NCBI GenBank assembly: GCA_003255025.1
Contig: QANY01002227.1
Coordinates: 421,501-485,500, forward strand
Direction of reading: 5' to 3'
Length of the DNA: 64,000 nt
Source of the DNA: Datisca glomerata
Taxonomy: Eukaryota > Streptophyta > Magnoliopsida > Cucurbitales > Datiscaceae
Both the position numbers and the translations under genes were made by a program. This document shows positions 20,754 through 33,180 of this stretch, piece by piece. Numbering within the stretch: position 1 is the stretch's first letter; the number at the start of each line of letters is the position of its first letter. Below the pieces are notes generated by a model, which was not told where the DNA came from, ran no database searches, and worked only from the letters and a program-made list of their open reading frames with translations.

Positions 20754-22756
20754 ATGGAGGGGCTGAAGGTTTCTGATGCTAATCTGGTAGTTTATGTTCA
20801 TCCATCCAAATGTAAAAGTGTTTCCGACGCAGTTCTCCGGGAGCTCGGCTCTCTTCTGTTCAAGTACTTTCGTCACTCTTTTAACTAAATTTTAACTCGT
20901 TAGATCTTGAGAGTGGTGGTTTTACTCCGTTGGCGTTGCTTTTGTGATTGGCTGCTAGACTTTTAAGCGTAGTAAAACGAAAGAACCCGAATTTGGTATC
21001 TATGGTATATTTATCGCATCATACAAGCCTTAGCTTTCACTCTGCATCTCTCGGAGTAAGTGAACAAGTCATTTATGGCTCGATATCTTATTATCCTATT
21101 ATCTTTGGATCTTTTTTAATTTTTTGGTAGGGGAATTTAGTATTATGTATTGGCAAAAATTATCACCTTGTTTCACTGGGTTCTTTTAAATGTTACAGAT
21201 TGTCTTGTAGCTTCCTTTGAAATTTTTTCTATTCATATTGATTACGGATTGGATTCAGTTTTACCATGTTTAGTAATCACAAGTCATGGTTATCCTCAAT
21301 GTGCTGACTTAACAACAAACTACACACTACACAGTGGCAAGCATTTCCTACTTAGAGTTTCACTTTCAGTCTCCACAAAAAACAGTGTGTTTCTGCATGT
21401 CTTTGATGCATTTTCTGGCAGGCGTACCCATAACCTATGATGATAATCGAGTTTTATAGATGAAGAAGAATGCCACGACGTTCTTCTGACGCTACTTCTT
21501 TTATGTGGTGTCTGTTACAGGTTCAATGACAATTTTGATGGTGTGGTGTTGGCTTATGATGTAGAGATTGCTGATAAATGTGCAAAGATTCTTTCTGGAA
21601 TTCACCCTTATTTTGGTGTGAGGTTAAAAGCAAAGCTTTTACTTTTCTCTCCGAAGCCAAATATGCTTATAGGTATTTTCATACGAATCACAGTGTATTA
21701 CACTTTTCTTGTATTAAGAGTGGTACTCAACATCTCACCTTTTAGTCACACTATGAAAAAGATGTTTAAGCAATGCAAGAATCTGTGTTATTTTCCATCC
21801 TGTTCTTTCATTCAAGGAGATAACTGAGGATGCATCAGTTTCTGGCTTTATTTAAAATGCATTGAGATTCTGCAAGTTATTTGCTTGCTTTTATGCTGAC
21901 TTTGCAGATGTTTTCTTATAAATTGCCTCTAGAGGGGAAGGTTGTGAAAATTAAAGAGGAATCCATCCATGTCATTGTTCTGGGATTTTCATCTGCCATC
22001 ATAACTGAAGAGGATATTCGCAAAGAATTCAAGCATAAAACGGTATGTATGCGTGCTTATAAAATTGTGCATATTTGATGGGACTTTGTGAGTCAAACTA
22101 TAGATCAATATCTTTCCCTCAGCTATATTTACATTACATATATGGGAACTAAAAACTAGTAATTTTTTAGTATGATTATGTGATGTATTAATTTTTTCTT
22201 AGAAACACGGTGAAGAAGTATTTGTCAGCAGAGTTCACAAGAAACATGTAATAAAGGTTGGAACCATGATCCGCTTTTTAGTGAAGAGGTGACACTTTAC
22301 TTAACTGCCTTTATTAAGCAATATAAGAGGTTTATACATGTTAAAAAAAGCAATATTAAAGATTGCAAGTCTTTTGTGGGATATTAAATGCACCTTTGCA
22401 GTTTTGATGAGGAGATACTACACATTTCTGGATCTTTAGCTCCCGCACATACAGGAAGCATTCTTTGGTTGGATAAGAATTTGAAAGATGCCTCAATGAC
22501 CAACAGGTTTGCAAGAGATGCTGAGATTGCCGGAGTCCACAAAATTTGAATTTAATCTGCAAAATTAAAGCAGAGCAATCGTGTTTCACTAATGGTATTG
22601 CTGTCTATATTATGTAGGGATCATAAGAGGAGGAGGGATAGTGAGGGAGAGTCAGTGTTTCAAAATGATGGTAGTACTGCAGATGGGGAGGCATTTTCCT
22701 TGAAGAATGACCACCAAAAGAAGTCTAAGAAACGTAGAATTAGCGAAGAGTCATGA
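20754..22756 (+). CDS. RPA43: DNA-directed RNA polymerase I subunit RPA43-like
   Basis: Six coding exons: 20754-20863, 21521-21672, 21933-22042, 22203-22288, 22402-22506, 22618-22756, giving 233 residues. RPA43 is the Pol I counterpart of Rpb7, forming part of the stalk that binds the initiation factor Rrn3/TIF-IA in the nucleolus. The N-terminal half matches the Rpb7-N/SHS2 pattern (NDNFDGVVLAYD, GIHPYFGVRLKAKLLLFSP). After it comes the OB-type domain (EGKVVKIKEESIHVIVLGF, VGTMIRF, DEEILHISGSL). The tail is basic (HKRRRD, KKSKKRR), as in plant orthologues, and may act in nucleolar targeting. Exon 3 uses the acceptor CCTCTAG. An upstream acceptor 25 bp before it would bring a stop codon. The gene is convergent with the DEAD-box-like gene. 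Confidence 0.9.
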
Positions 22757-24182
22757 TGATTGCTGTTGGATCTCAATTGTCAGACAACTCTTTTTCTTAA
22801 AGGTAACTCTCAAACTTTTTGCCGGACCTTTTTCCTCAGTGAGATCCTCAAGTGTTATATCATAAGTATTTCACGATCTTAAGAATTGATCGCTTAATGA
22901 TCAATCGTTCAAAACATACTGTAACTGGCTAACCAGATCTTGTTTTAGCAAAATTTGTAAGTTGTTAGAAGGTTATTTTCCTCCATGATATCCTTTTAAA
23001 ACCGTACTCAACTTTCAGGGGTTTGTTTTTTAAATTTAAATTGCTTTACAATTTTATTTACATATATTGTGGCGCGATGCTTCGTACTATTTCCAATTTC
23101 AATGGTTGGATGTTTTCTTTTCAGCCGTTCCATGGTTTCTGAACTCTATTTGACAAATACTATCAGCTAGACAAAAGGAAGTAGCCACACACCAGTGGCG
23201 CGCTCATGTTTATTGTTAAAACCAAGTAGAACAGGTTTGCTATACGACAGACAATCTATTTTATGGTGATAAGAATGTATTTAATGAAGAGGACGAGTGG
23301 GTATCAAGTTCTGTGGACCCTGAATTTTTATGTCTTGTTATGTTTTTTTGGGGTCAAATGTCTTGTATGTTGGACGTTGGAGAATGAGAAATCAGTATTA
23401 TGTATTACCAATTTCCCAGCATTCAAGAAAGAATTATCTTACAAGAAATTTCATTATGATTGTCAAAATAGTAAAAACTTGACATTCTAACATGTGATAA
23501 AACCAATCAAGCTCTCTAAACATGTTAATCAAAGCCTCCCTACTGCTCGCGTTGCCCCTTTTTTCGCAGTTTTTTTATGACAGAGTGGTACAAGTGCGAT
23601 TTCATATAGAAGAAGAAAAGGGAATGTAAATGCTTGAAATGATAACGGAAGTACACATCACCATGGCTGAGTAAGCGTTTGCGTAATGAATAGATGTAGT
23701 GGTTAGATTACTTCATTTGTTGTTCACATGTAAGATAATCATGTAATTCAAATATTACTTTTACGTTACAAACAGTTATATTTGAATTAATAACTTTTAC
23801 GTTACAAATATTATACTAGAAATAGAACATAAAAAAGCGAGGGAAGGATAGAATAAATGGCTCTCTTGTATGATACAAGACTCATAATATCATAGAATGA
23901 TCTTTCGTTAAATAAATGAAATCTCGGCGATATGGGTCTATTCCGTTGAAGAAAGATTGACACTTCCCTATAGAGTCAATTTTCAAATTGTCATCCTTTG
24001 ATGAATAAATAGAAATTAAAATCTATACTTAGGCTTGCATTCTAATTCTTCATCCATTTCATTAAAATATATTAATAAGAAAATTGAAAGGAATGCAACT
24101 ATGGAAAAACAATAAGTTTGTTTAGATACTTTCAAATGATCAAAAACTTTCTCAACCATACAGAATGAAATGGTATTAACCT
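22757..24182. other. Intergenic between convergent genes
   Basis: This holds the 3' ends of two converging genes. No coding region is recognisable; the open frame at 23263-23490 has no features. It is AT-rich with short repeats of ACGTTACAAA near 23762-23805. Confidence 0.5.
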
Positions 24183-27100
24183 TCATCCAGATATGCCTGT
24201 GGTGAGACATAAGTTTCTAATGGTTTCTGTGACTGTCTGCCCACATTGTTGAAGGATCTCAATTAAAGGTCCAACAAGTGTAGCTTCTTCCTTGGTAATA
24301 AAGCTCTGCAAAACACCCTTGACAGAGTGTCGAGCCATTCTTGTTAGTATCTGAATGTAGTCTTCTATTGTCGGAGGAGATTTCAGTAAGAAAACAGCTT
24401 CATGTTGATCCAAATCAGTCGTACTGACATGTTCTACGTCTACTATAGAGATTACAGGCTTCATTTTGACATCGCTTTCCAAGCTGCATACATATGAAAA
24501 CAATTCATTTCAAGCTGAGATCAAAGAAAGTCTTGGAACTAAATCTATTAAAGGCGTATAACGTTTGATTTTATGGATGTTTACCTGTTCTCAGATTCTG
24601 GGATACAGCCTGTTGAGCCAGCCGCTACTGAGATGGAATAGCCTTTTGACTTGAGAGCAGCAACTACTTTTTGAATCTTGCTATTATTCCCGACAATAAT
24701 GAGCATCTTCGACTGTTCTCCGGTAAGTTGATTTCCACATACACAATCCAAAGCTTTGACAACCTGGAAAGACCATTTATGATGAGGATAAAGGAAAACT
24801 CATATCGATTATTGAACAACATGGTTGAAATTAAATTGGAACTAATGAAGAAACTAAGGAAAATAGAAATGACAGTTCTCTTCTGGTACAAATGAGTAAT
24901 GAGAATTAGCTGTGAGGAGAGGTAAGAGCCTAACCTACTTCACTGAATATTTTTGGTATGACTAACTTCAGTTAAAGAAATATTTCTTGAACGAGAAGGC
25001 TTGATACGTGTATGGATATTTAATTGAAACTTACAAAACTAGTCTCGTCATCGTGGGCCAAACAGAGCCAAAACGTTTTAGTCAATTTTACACCAAAACT
25101 CGGTGTTGGTGCTCTCCATTATATGCCTGAATCCTTAAAAACCATGGTCGTTTGTAATAGTGTAAATAGATTGTATGCATCATAGAAAACCATGATCTGT
25201 TTAGCAATTCATTTTTTATAGCATACATTACCGTGAATGAAGTAATCATTCTGTATCTTAGTAAATTTTTTCCTACACCTATTAAATAAATTTGATACAC
25301 TCAATAAAAAGAATTATTATAAGAGATACACTTGTAAAATAAAATGAAAACATTGACTGCGAAGACAGGTGTTCAAACGTGCATACCTTTGACAGTTTAT
25401 TTCCTTCAGACGTGCATAAATTTATAGACTGGATAATACATGCACTTCTACTGGTGACGGAATCATTGAGAGACAATCTACAAACTGATCCCCTCAAGAT
25501 ATTTTGCACCAATGGAACATATGCGGAATTGAAACAATCACTGAAAACCACAGTATGAGGATTTCCAGATATAGACTGCCTAATAGATTTTGTGACGTCA
25601 ATATAACCATTACTTGAAAGAGATTCTAGTCCATCAACAACCTAATCAAATGTAAAAAACATATATCAATAACAGAAGACAAATCTCAAAATACAGTGTT
25701 TAGTATGGTTACTAGTAACCCAAAAGAACGAGAGGATACATTATCAGAGATCAAGAAACATCATAATGTAGAAGAGTAATAGAAAGACACTGACGATATC
25801 ATATGACAAGCATACCATGCTTTGTTACTCATATACACGGCCAAACATTTGATGCAATGGATAGAGGTAAAAAATGTGACATGCAAGTTAGGCAATGTTT
25901 CTACTATTAGCATTTATACAAGAAATTCTATACTCTGGTCTAGGAAAGTATATCAGAATATCACATGATATCATGAACATAAACTTTCAGGGGAACAATG
26001 ATAAGAAAATTCAGGGAACACTTGATGAAGAATTGCAAATTTAACCAGAAAATTATTGTGGCAAATGTAGATAATGAAGTAAAAGACAAAAAAATATGCA
26101 CTGATGATAGAAACAGGTTGGAACAGTACCAACATGGAGACTCCAGAGATATTCACAGCATTCATGGAAACGAGCTCCAAAAGCCTCTCAGGTGTGGACA
26201 CAAGAAACTCAGGCTCACAGCTCCGCAAACTATTGGAGCAGATTTCAATCAGGAAAAAAGATGAAGACAAATAGACTCGAAAGCAATTAGACTTAAAAAT
26301 AAATGTATGATGTAATGAATAAACTTTGCATCCCTGTGTAGAATAGCACTTATACAACATGCAAACAAATTAATACCAATGTGTGCGTGTGAGTGACTGA
26401 GCGAGTGAGAGAGAAGATCGAAATATCTGCATGATTAAACAATATTCTATGTGATATGATCCCCATACAGACCCTCTTTAACTTTTATGCCTCAAAGGCT
26501 CAAACATAAGCAGAATCATGACAGTACAAACAATATTTTCCAACATCAGAGGCGCTTTACAATGTTATTCAGTGCATAAGCCCCAACTTTTACCACTCTG
26601 ACAGTCTGACTACACAAGAGTATTATAGTCAGAAGAAAAAGGAGTTTCTCATAAAAGCTCGCTGTCACCATCATAGGCATCATGAGATGGAAGGCCGCAT
26701 GGCATAAGAAAACATCAGTGCAACGCACAATGATATGATCCACAGTTCTAAGAATAAAGATTGCTGCAAATTCATTCCTGTCCTATCAACTCAAGAAAAA
26801 TAGATAAATAATAGAACCAGAATACTCACCCTTGAATTTGGTGATCTATTGAGGCCCCAGGGTGAATACTCACTGTATGTATTCCAAGCGCCTTTAAAGG
26901 CTTGCACACTGAGCGAATCTGAAATTTTAGAAGAAATGTCAGATAAAGACACATCCCAATCAGCCTTCTTTTCCATTATGATTGAATTTCTGAACTCAGG
27001 AATCACAGCTCCATGAGGAATTTCACACGCACTAGAACACGTTGGAATTAACATATTGTAGCATTTAGATTTATCTATCTAATATACAAGATCGAACAAA

Positions 27101-28425
27101 AAGAGTTTGCTGGTAACATAGAAGGATCTTTATAAATGGAAATATGACGGAGACATCAAAACACTGAGAGAAAGTATCATAACGGACCTGTACAGCTTTT
27201 TCTTGTGTGGGTACAAGGAATAATAGAAAAGGGCTGCTAAATGATACGCCTTCTTTCTCCTTTCTAGTAATAGTATCAGCTGCAGCAGAAATCATCCATG
27301 CAATTTGCTCAACTGTCGAAGAGGATCCACTTGTCTCTAGAACATCCTTTCCAGCTGAATAACATTTCCAAAACTCAACACCCCAAGGGTTAACAAACAA
27401 AGGATTATCCTCATTGCTGCAATCACTCCGTAATGCATTCTCTATTGCATGCAAGCAGAGGATGAGAAACTTTGATGGAGGTTCTGATTTTTCACAGAAC
27501 TCTCCATGATGGTCATGGACACCATCCTTTACATTCACTTGAATCTTCGCATAACCATTCCTTAAATCATTATTTCCCAGTGTTCCATTCTGAGAAGGAA
27601 TACCTTTTTGTTTCAAAATTTCCTTATCAGCCGCTCTTGAATTCATGACCTTTTTATTTTCCTTTGCCTTGAGATCTTTTCCATCGTGCCTATCGTTGAA
27701 GGGATCATCAGGAGTAGGGAGGCTAAAACACATCCCCTGTGATGTGACAACAAACTTACATTCATGAAACTTAAACGGTGTGTACCAGTCATCGCATTTA
27801 TGGAGTTTGTGAAATTTATGAAAACACTAAAGGCAATAAAGATGAACCAAAACATAGCAAACTATGTAAAGCAACGTTGATGAAAAAACTACAACAGATA
27901 TTAATAAAAAAACCATTTCATCAACTTCCATGAATTATGTACCCAATAGAATCAGGTTGATAAATTCAATTTACAGACTCTGGCATAACCTTCATTCATT
28001 TAATTAGAAAGAATCAACAGCACAAGCAAATCAATTACGAAAACGAAACTATAAGAAAATCATCAAAGCGACACTGTCACCAAACTCATCACTCTTCTCT
28101 AACAAAAAAAGATGCAACTTCACTTTTGAGAGAAGAAATTCAGAAACAATGACCTTTCAGTAAACCATCCTTAAAAAAAATGCAGCGCCTCCTATGACAG
28201 ACAGTAGCATTTGACAAAGCCTCAGCATAAAAAGTTGGATTTTCATTGAGTTCGTGGATTTACCATGCATTGTTTTCGTTTACCGGACAGACGGCGCTTC
28301 TTGGAGGCGATGATAGCAGCAACACGAGCGGAAACTGCTGAGGAAGAGTTTCCTTGTTCTCTGTGAAACTTCTTTCTGTTAGCCTTGTTCTTCTTCCTCC
28401 TCACCGCATCGTCACCTTTCGCCAT
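24183..28425 (-). CDS. DEAD-box helicase-like protein with degraded catalytic motifs
   Basis: Seven coding exons in transcript order: 28425-28264, 27736-27188, 26918-26830, 26229-26130, 25641-25387, 24763-24585, 24483-24183, encoding 544 residues. The N-terminus is strongly basic (RRKKNKANRKKF, ASKKRRLSGKRK), suggesting nuclear or nucleolar location and RNA binding. The rest follows the DEAD-box order but with altered motifs. ETSGSSST (about 188-195) stands where motif I AxTGSGKT should be, LVPTQE (228-233) for motif Ia PTREL, and STPERLLEL (278-286) for motif Ib TPGRLLDL. VVDGLES (301-307) replaces VVDEAD, and YIQILTRMARH (about 487-497) replaces YVHRIGRTGR. The Walker lysine, the DEAD acids and the motif VI arginine pattern are changed, so ATPase activity is unlikely. 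All splice sites and frames are intact, so this is a conserved-looking gene and not a pseudogene. The role is unknown; ribosome assembly is a guess. Confidence 0.85.
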
Positions 28426-30247
28426 TGAAGCTCAGATAGAGAGAAGGAGATGGAGGCAGCTCCGGAGCGGTGAGAGGTCGGCCCAAGCTTAACAGCTGCT
28501 GCAGTCACGAATATGATAGTAAATCGATATTTTGGGAAGAAAGATGCGGGGTAATTCAGTGATTGCATTAGCTATAGCCTGATAACTGTAAATGGGCTTA
28601 TGACCAGGCCCGCTCTGAACCTTCTCCCCTCCTTAAACTGGAAACAGAACTGTAAGGAACTATAGATAGGTTATGTTCGTGCCGATCTGAGCTAACAGTT
28701 TAGATCTATAAAATCTAAATCTGTCAGGCTTGGATTTGAATAAGCTGACTGTTTTTTATTTTTTATTTTCTAAATTAAATCCGTTCCGTCCATGACTCTA
28801 TTTTTTAAGAAGGACGGAGCAAATTGAACACGACGCCTTTCTGTTTAATAGAAAAAGAGAAGACTTAATTTTTATCTAAAGATGGTAGTAAGCCCCATAC
28901 TCAATTGGTGACTACTCTTTGTATAGAATTTCTAGAGGATAAATATGCAAATAGTCCATTTTAAGACTTTAAGTAGGGAAATAATCGAAAATAATAGATA
29001 TTGTAAAAATGTATGAAATTTTAAAAAGAGATCATATTGTATACATTTTAAAAGTTAAGAAATTAAAGTGTTTTTTTTAATTTTGGGACTAAAACTTCAT
29101 CAAAGTTCATGGTGTTCTAATGGCAAATGAGCTCATGTGCCATGTGCTTTTTGAGATCAAAAGATATATATTTTAAAAATTTACGAATTAAGTTGATTCT
29201 TTTCAAAATTTAAATATTAAAAACTCCAACATTCTAAAATTCATATGACTCTATCATTTTTATTTTTTTTACCAATAAAAATAAATTTTTATATTGAGAA
29301 AGAAAATTCACATAAAATAAGAGCTAAATGAGTAACTAACAAATTACTATGTCGTTTGAAACTGCAAACTAATGGAGGAAACAATTTTTGTTATGACCAC
29401 TCGACCAAGTGACATTGATTTCTCTTAACTGGCGTGATAATGGAGTTTTTCTGGTTTACATTAGCTGGAAAACTATGGTTTCACATTGAATAGCAAGCAA
29501 AGAAAAGAGAAAGTATTTTTTTTGTACTCATTTAAACCTCTCACTGTTATAAAGCGCCATCTTTCCTCAAACATGGCTTTAACATGAATTGAAAGATAAA
29601 ATTCTGCTTCAATATGTGCTGAAACTGATGTTTATGCTGTTCATATTTGTTCCCATGATAAACTAATTAAGTAGACATATGTTAGTCATATTAATGAAAA
29701 TATTTTATATTCCAGCCGAAAAAATTAAAAATATGTTTTAATCATTCTCAAGTACTGATATAAACACCTAACAAGTTATGGTATACGAGCAAATAAAATA
29801 AAAAATTTGACAAATAATAATGAAAAAAACGACAAGTTGTAGGGGCATTTTAGGAAGAAAGTTTTTATACGGACATATGTATTGGTTACATCTAGATATA
29901 TGTATAAGTTTTGAAACTCGTTATAGTGTCTGTGTAATCGGGATGAAATAAATAAAAGTTTATATAATTTATGCTAAAAAGTAGAAATTGCTCTTTCCTT
30001 TTCTATAATATTTTTTTCAGAAAATTAGAGGAGTGCCTTTTGACTGTAGCCATATACCATTTTCTATAACGTCCATGCATTTTATATTCCATATTCACTT
30101 AACGTGTGTATCTATGCCTATTGGCATATTAAATGAACTCTTAAATTTTCATTGTCATTCCAGAATATATATAGTTGGATATTTTTATTGAAACCATCAG
30201 TTTTATTCAATTCCTCTGTTTGAGTGAGTGTTTTTAGAGATACATAG
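28426..30247. promoter_or_regulatory. Divergent intergenic region
   Basis: It lies between the divergently transcribed DEAD-box-like and transporter genes. The left 200 bp (to about 28640) is less AT-rich and should hold the promoter of the minus-strand gene. Near the right end ATATATATAG at about 30165-30174 is a likely TATA box, about 75 bp before the transporter ATG. I see no gene between. Confidence 0.5.
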
Positions 30248-33180
30248 ATGAATGGAGTCATGGCTGATGAAGAAAGGGGCACAGTCAAGGATCCTCCTCT
30301 TCAAGAACTTGATGTTAGAGTTTACTCGTCTGCCCTCAAATCTGAAGATACGATCAAATCTGAAGGTAAGATCAGTCTAACAACATCATTTCATAAACTT
30401 AAACCACATTTACTTGCGTGGTGGTTCCCTTACTTAATAGAATGTATAATATAGTCGACTAAGATACAACTCATGTATTGTAAAGAGTTGTAGTTTTTGT
30501 ATATTTCTACCGAAGTACAGATCATGTACAGTATACGGGCTGTACCATAAAAGTATTCATGTGTAACAATCTAGATGACTTATATATAGTGTGAAGTTTC
30601 TATGTTGTGAAAATAGTGCATGTTTGTTGGAGGTTTCTTGCAGGGTCATGGTTGCATTGTGCATACCATTTGACAACGTCCATAGTGTCACCGGCAGTTC
30701 TAAGCATTCCGTCGGCGCTAGCTTTGATTGGTTGGGTTGGTGGAGTGATTAGTCTCACCTTATTTGGAATCGTGACTTTTTATTCTTACGTTCTTTTATC
30801 GAAAGTTTTAGAGCACAATGCAAAGCTTGGGAAACTCCAGGCTCGGTTTCTCGACTTAGCTACTGACATTTTAGGTAATCCTTAATCGAAACGGAATTTG
30901 AATTTTAAATTTCAAAGTGATCGAATGACAAATTATTGTAGTATATATATTCACAGGACCTGCATGGGGCAAATGTTATGTTGGTCCAATTCAACTTGGT
31001 TTATGCTATGGTGCAGTAATAGCTTTCATTCTTGTTGGAGGCCAAAGCCTCAAGGTCAGTTATGCTTCATTAAACAATAACAATGTAATTAAGATGGTTT
31101 AAATAGTTATTATTGTCAATTTTATTTGTTCATTAATGATTAATTTTGTTTACTTTGGCAGTTTATTTACACAGTCTCCAACCCAAATGGGACAATGAAA
31201 CTGTACCACTTTACTTTCATATTTGGAGTTCTGGTTCTGATTTTAGCTCAAATGCCATCCCTTCACTCCCTTAGGCATATCAACTTCATCTCCCTTCATC
31301 TTTGTCTTGCTTACAGCTTTTGTGCTGCTGCTGGTTCAATCTATATTGGTAACGATTCATGATTTCGCGTTGGTTCAATCTTTCAAAAATTTCTAACAAG
31401 AAACTACATGTGTTTTCGGGAGTGCTTCTTACTAAAAATGATTATATTTATTGAAATAATATTATTTTGATTGAAAATTATTTCATATTCATAATTATAT
31501 ATGAAGCACTTGAATATGTGTTTATGTATATTTTAAAACATATTTCTAGGAAACACTCAAACGTCGGTCCATTTCTCATAAGAGTATTTTTAAAAACTGA
31601 AATATGCTTTAAACAACACAAACGATGTGATTTTGAATGCATTTAGGTATACTTTCAAATAAAGTACTATCAAACTCACTTGTCTTCAAAAAAAAACATA
31701 TCCCTTTTATAATTTCGAACATATAACTTTTCGCTGATCAAAGTAATCTTTAAGGTTAATTTTCTTTGTGACAGGAAATTCAAAGAATGAGCCTAGTAGG
31801 GATTATTACTCAATTAATGGGGATGAAAACAGCCGGATTTTTTCTACCTTCAATGCCATTTCAATCATCATAACCACATATTCTTCTGGAGTGTATCCTG
31901 AAATACAGGTGAAATTGTAGATTTGAGTCACGTACTTTTATGTGTTTTGATGAGAAGAAAATGAATATATATGTATAAATGCAGGCAACCATAGGACCTC
32001 CAGTGAAGGGGAAGATGTTCAAAGGGTTGTGTACGAGCTACATAGTGATAGTTTCAACAGTTTTTAGCGTGGGAATGTGTGGGTATTGGGCATTTGGAAA
32101 CCAGACAAAGGGAACAATTCTGGCTAATTTTGTTGCTAATAACAAGCCCCTCCTCCCCACTTGGTTTATATTCTTGATCAATGTGTTTGCTCTCTTGCAA
32201 GTCTCAGCTGCCATTGCGGTAACATTCATAATTATTAATACCATTTCTCAATTGAACTTTTACAACGTATATTTAGTTGTTTATAAATTCGAAGGTAACA
32301 TATGTACATGATTCGATAATTTTACAAATTTGAAGGGGTAAAGTACATGATTTAGTAATTTTTATAAATTTGAAGAGTGGCAAAATGATATATCATTTAT
32401 TGGAAAAGGAAACCAAAGGTGGCCTCCTCATTGGTTATGAAGAAGTTTCTTCTTACGCCGCATAGTAATGGGGTACGACAAGTTTCGTATTACAGTTAGA
32501 AATTCAAGTAACCAATCAATAGAGTATTCTATCAATGTAATTTTTTACATTAAAAGAGAGAAGATCAAACTCGAGATGTTTTCAATGATCTTCTAACAAA
32601 AAAAAGCATGTTTTGGAATTGGATTTTAAAATGACTGCCGCACTGATCATGAAACACTTTATATGTATAAACTGTTAAATTGTCAATTATCTTATCAAAA
32701 GTTTAAGTTGTTAGATTTCTGCACAACATGTTCGTGGTAGTATATTGTTTTTATGTTCTACTCAAACTAAATGGGTTTGTAAATATATGTTACGTGTAGG
32801 TATATTTGCAGCCAACAAATGAACTATTTGAGAAGAAATTCGCTGACCCAAAGACGGGTCAATTTTCCGTGCACAACATTACGCAAAGGTTGATTTCCAG
32901 GTCATTATCAGTTATTATAGCTACAATTTTAGCTACAATGTTACCTTTCTTCGGGGATATAATTGCTTTGTTTGGGGCATTTGCATGTATTCCTCTTAAT
33001 ATAGTTCTTCCAATTGTCTTCTACAACCTCACTTTCAAGCCCTCCAAACGCAGCCTAATCTTTTGGGGAAACACTTTTATAGCAGTGATCTCCTCAGTCT
33101 TAGCTGCTATTGGAACAATTGCATCTATTAGACAAATAGTCATAGATGCCAAATATTATCGTCTTTTCGCTAATGTGTAA
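30248..33180 (+). CDS. AAAP-family amino-acid transporter, GABA transporter 1-like
   Basis: Seven coding exons: 30248-30365, 30644-30874, 30957-31054, 31162-31348, 31775-31908, 31985-32218, 32800-33180, giving 460 residues, the usual length for the plant GAT1-like/LHT branch. These are proton-coupled carriers of neutral amino acids or GABA at the plasma membrane. The hydrophilic N-terminus ends at KSEGSWLHCAYHLTTSIV, followed by the first membrane helix (AVLSIPSALALIGWVGG). Further hydrophobic segments include GLCYGAVIAFILVGG, FTFIFGVLVLILAQMPSL, VSTVFSVGMCGYWAFGNQT, FGAFACIPLNIVLPIVFYN and a final helix (AVISSVLAAIGTIAS). FGNQTKGTIL and ISIIITTYSSGVYPEIQATI are typical family motifs. An in-frame ATG at codon 5 is a second possible start. 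Intact. Confidence 0.92.
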
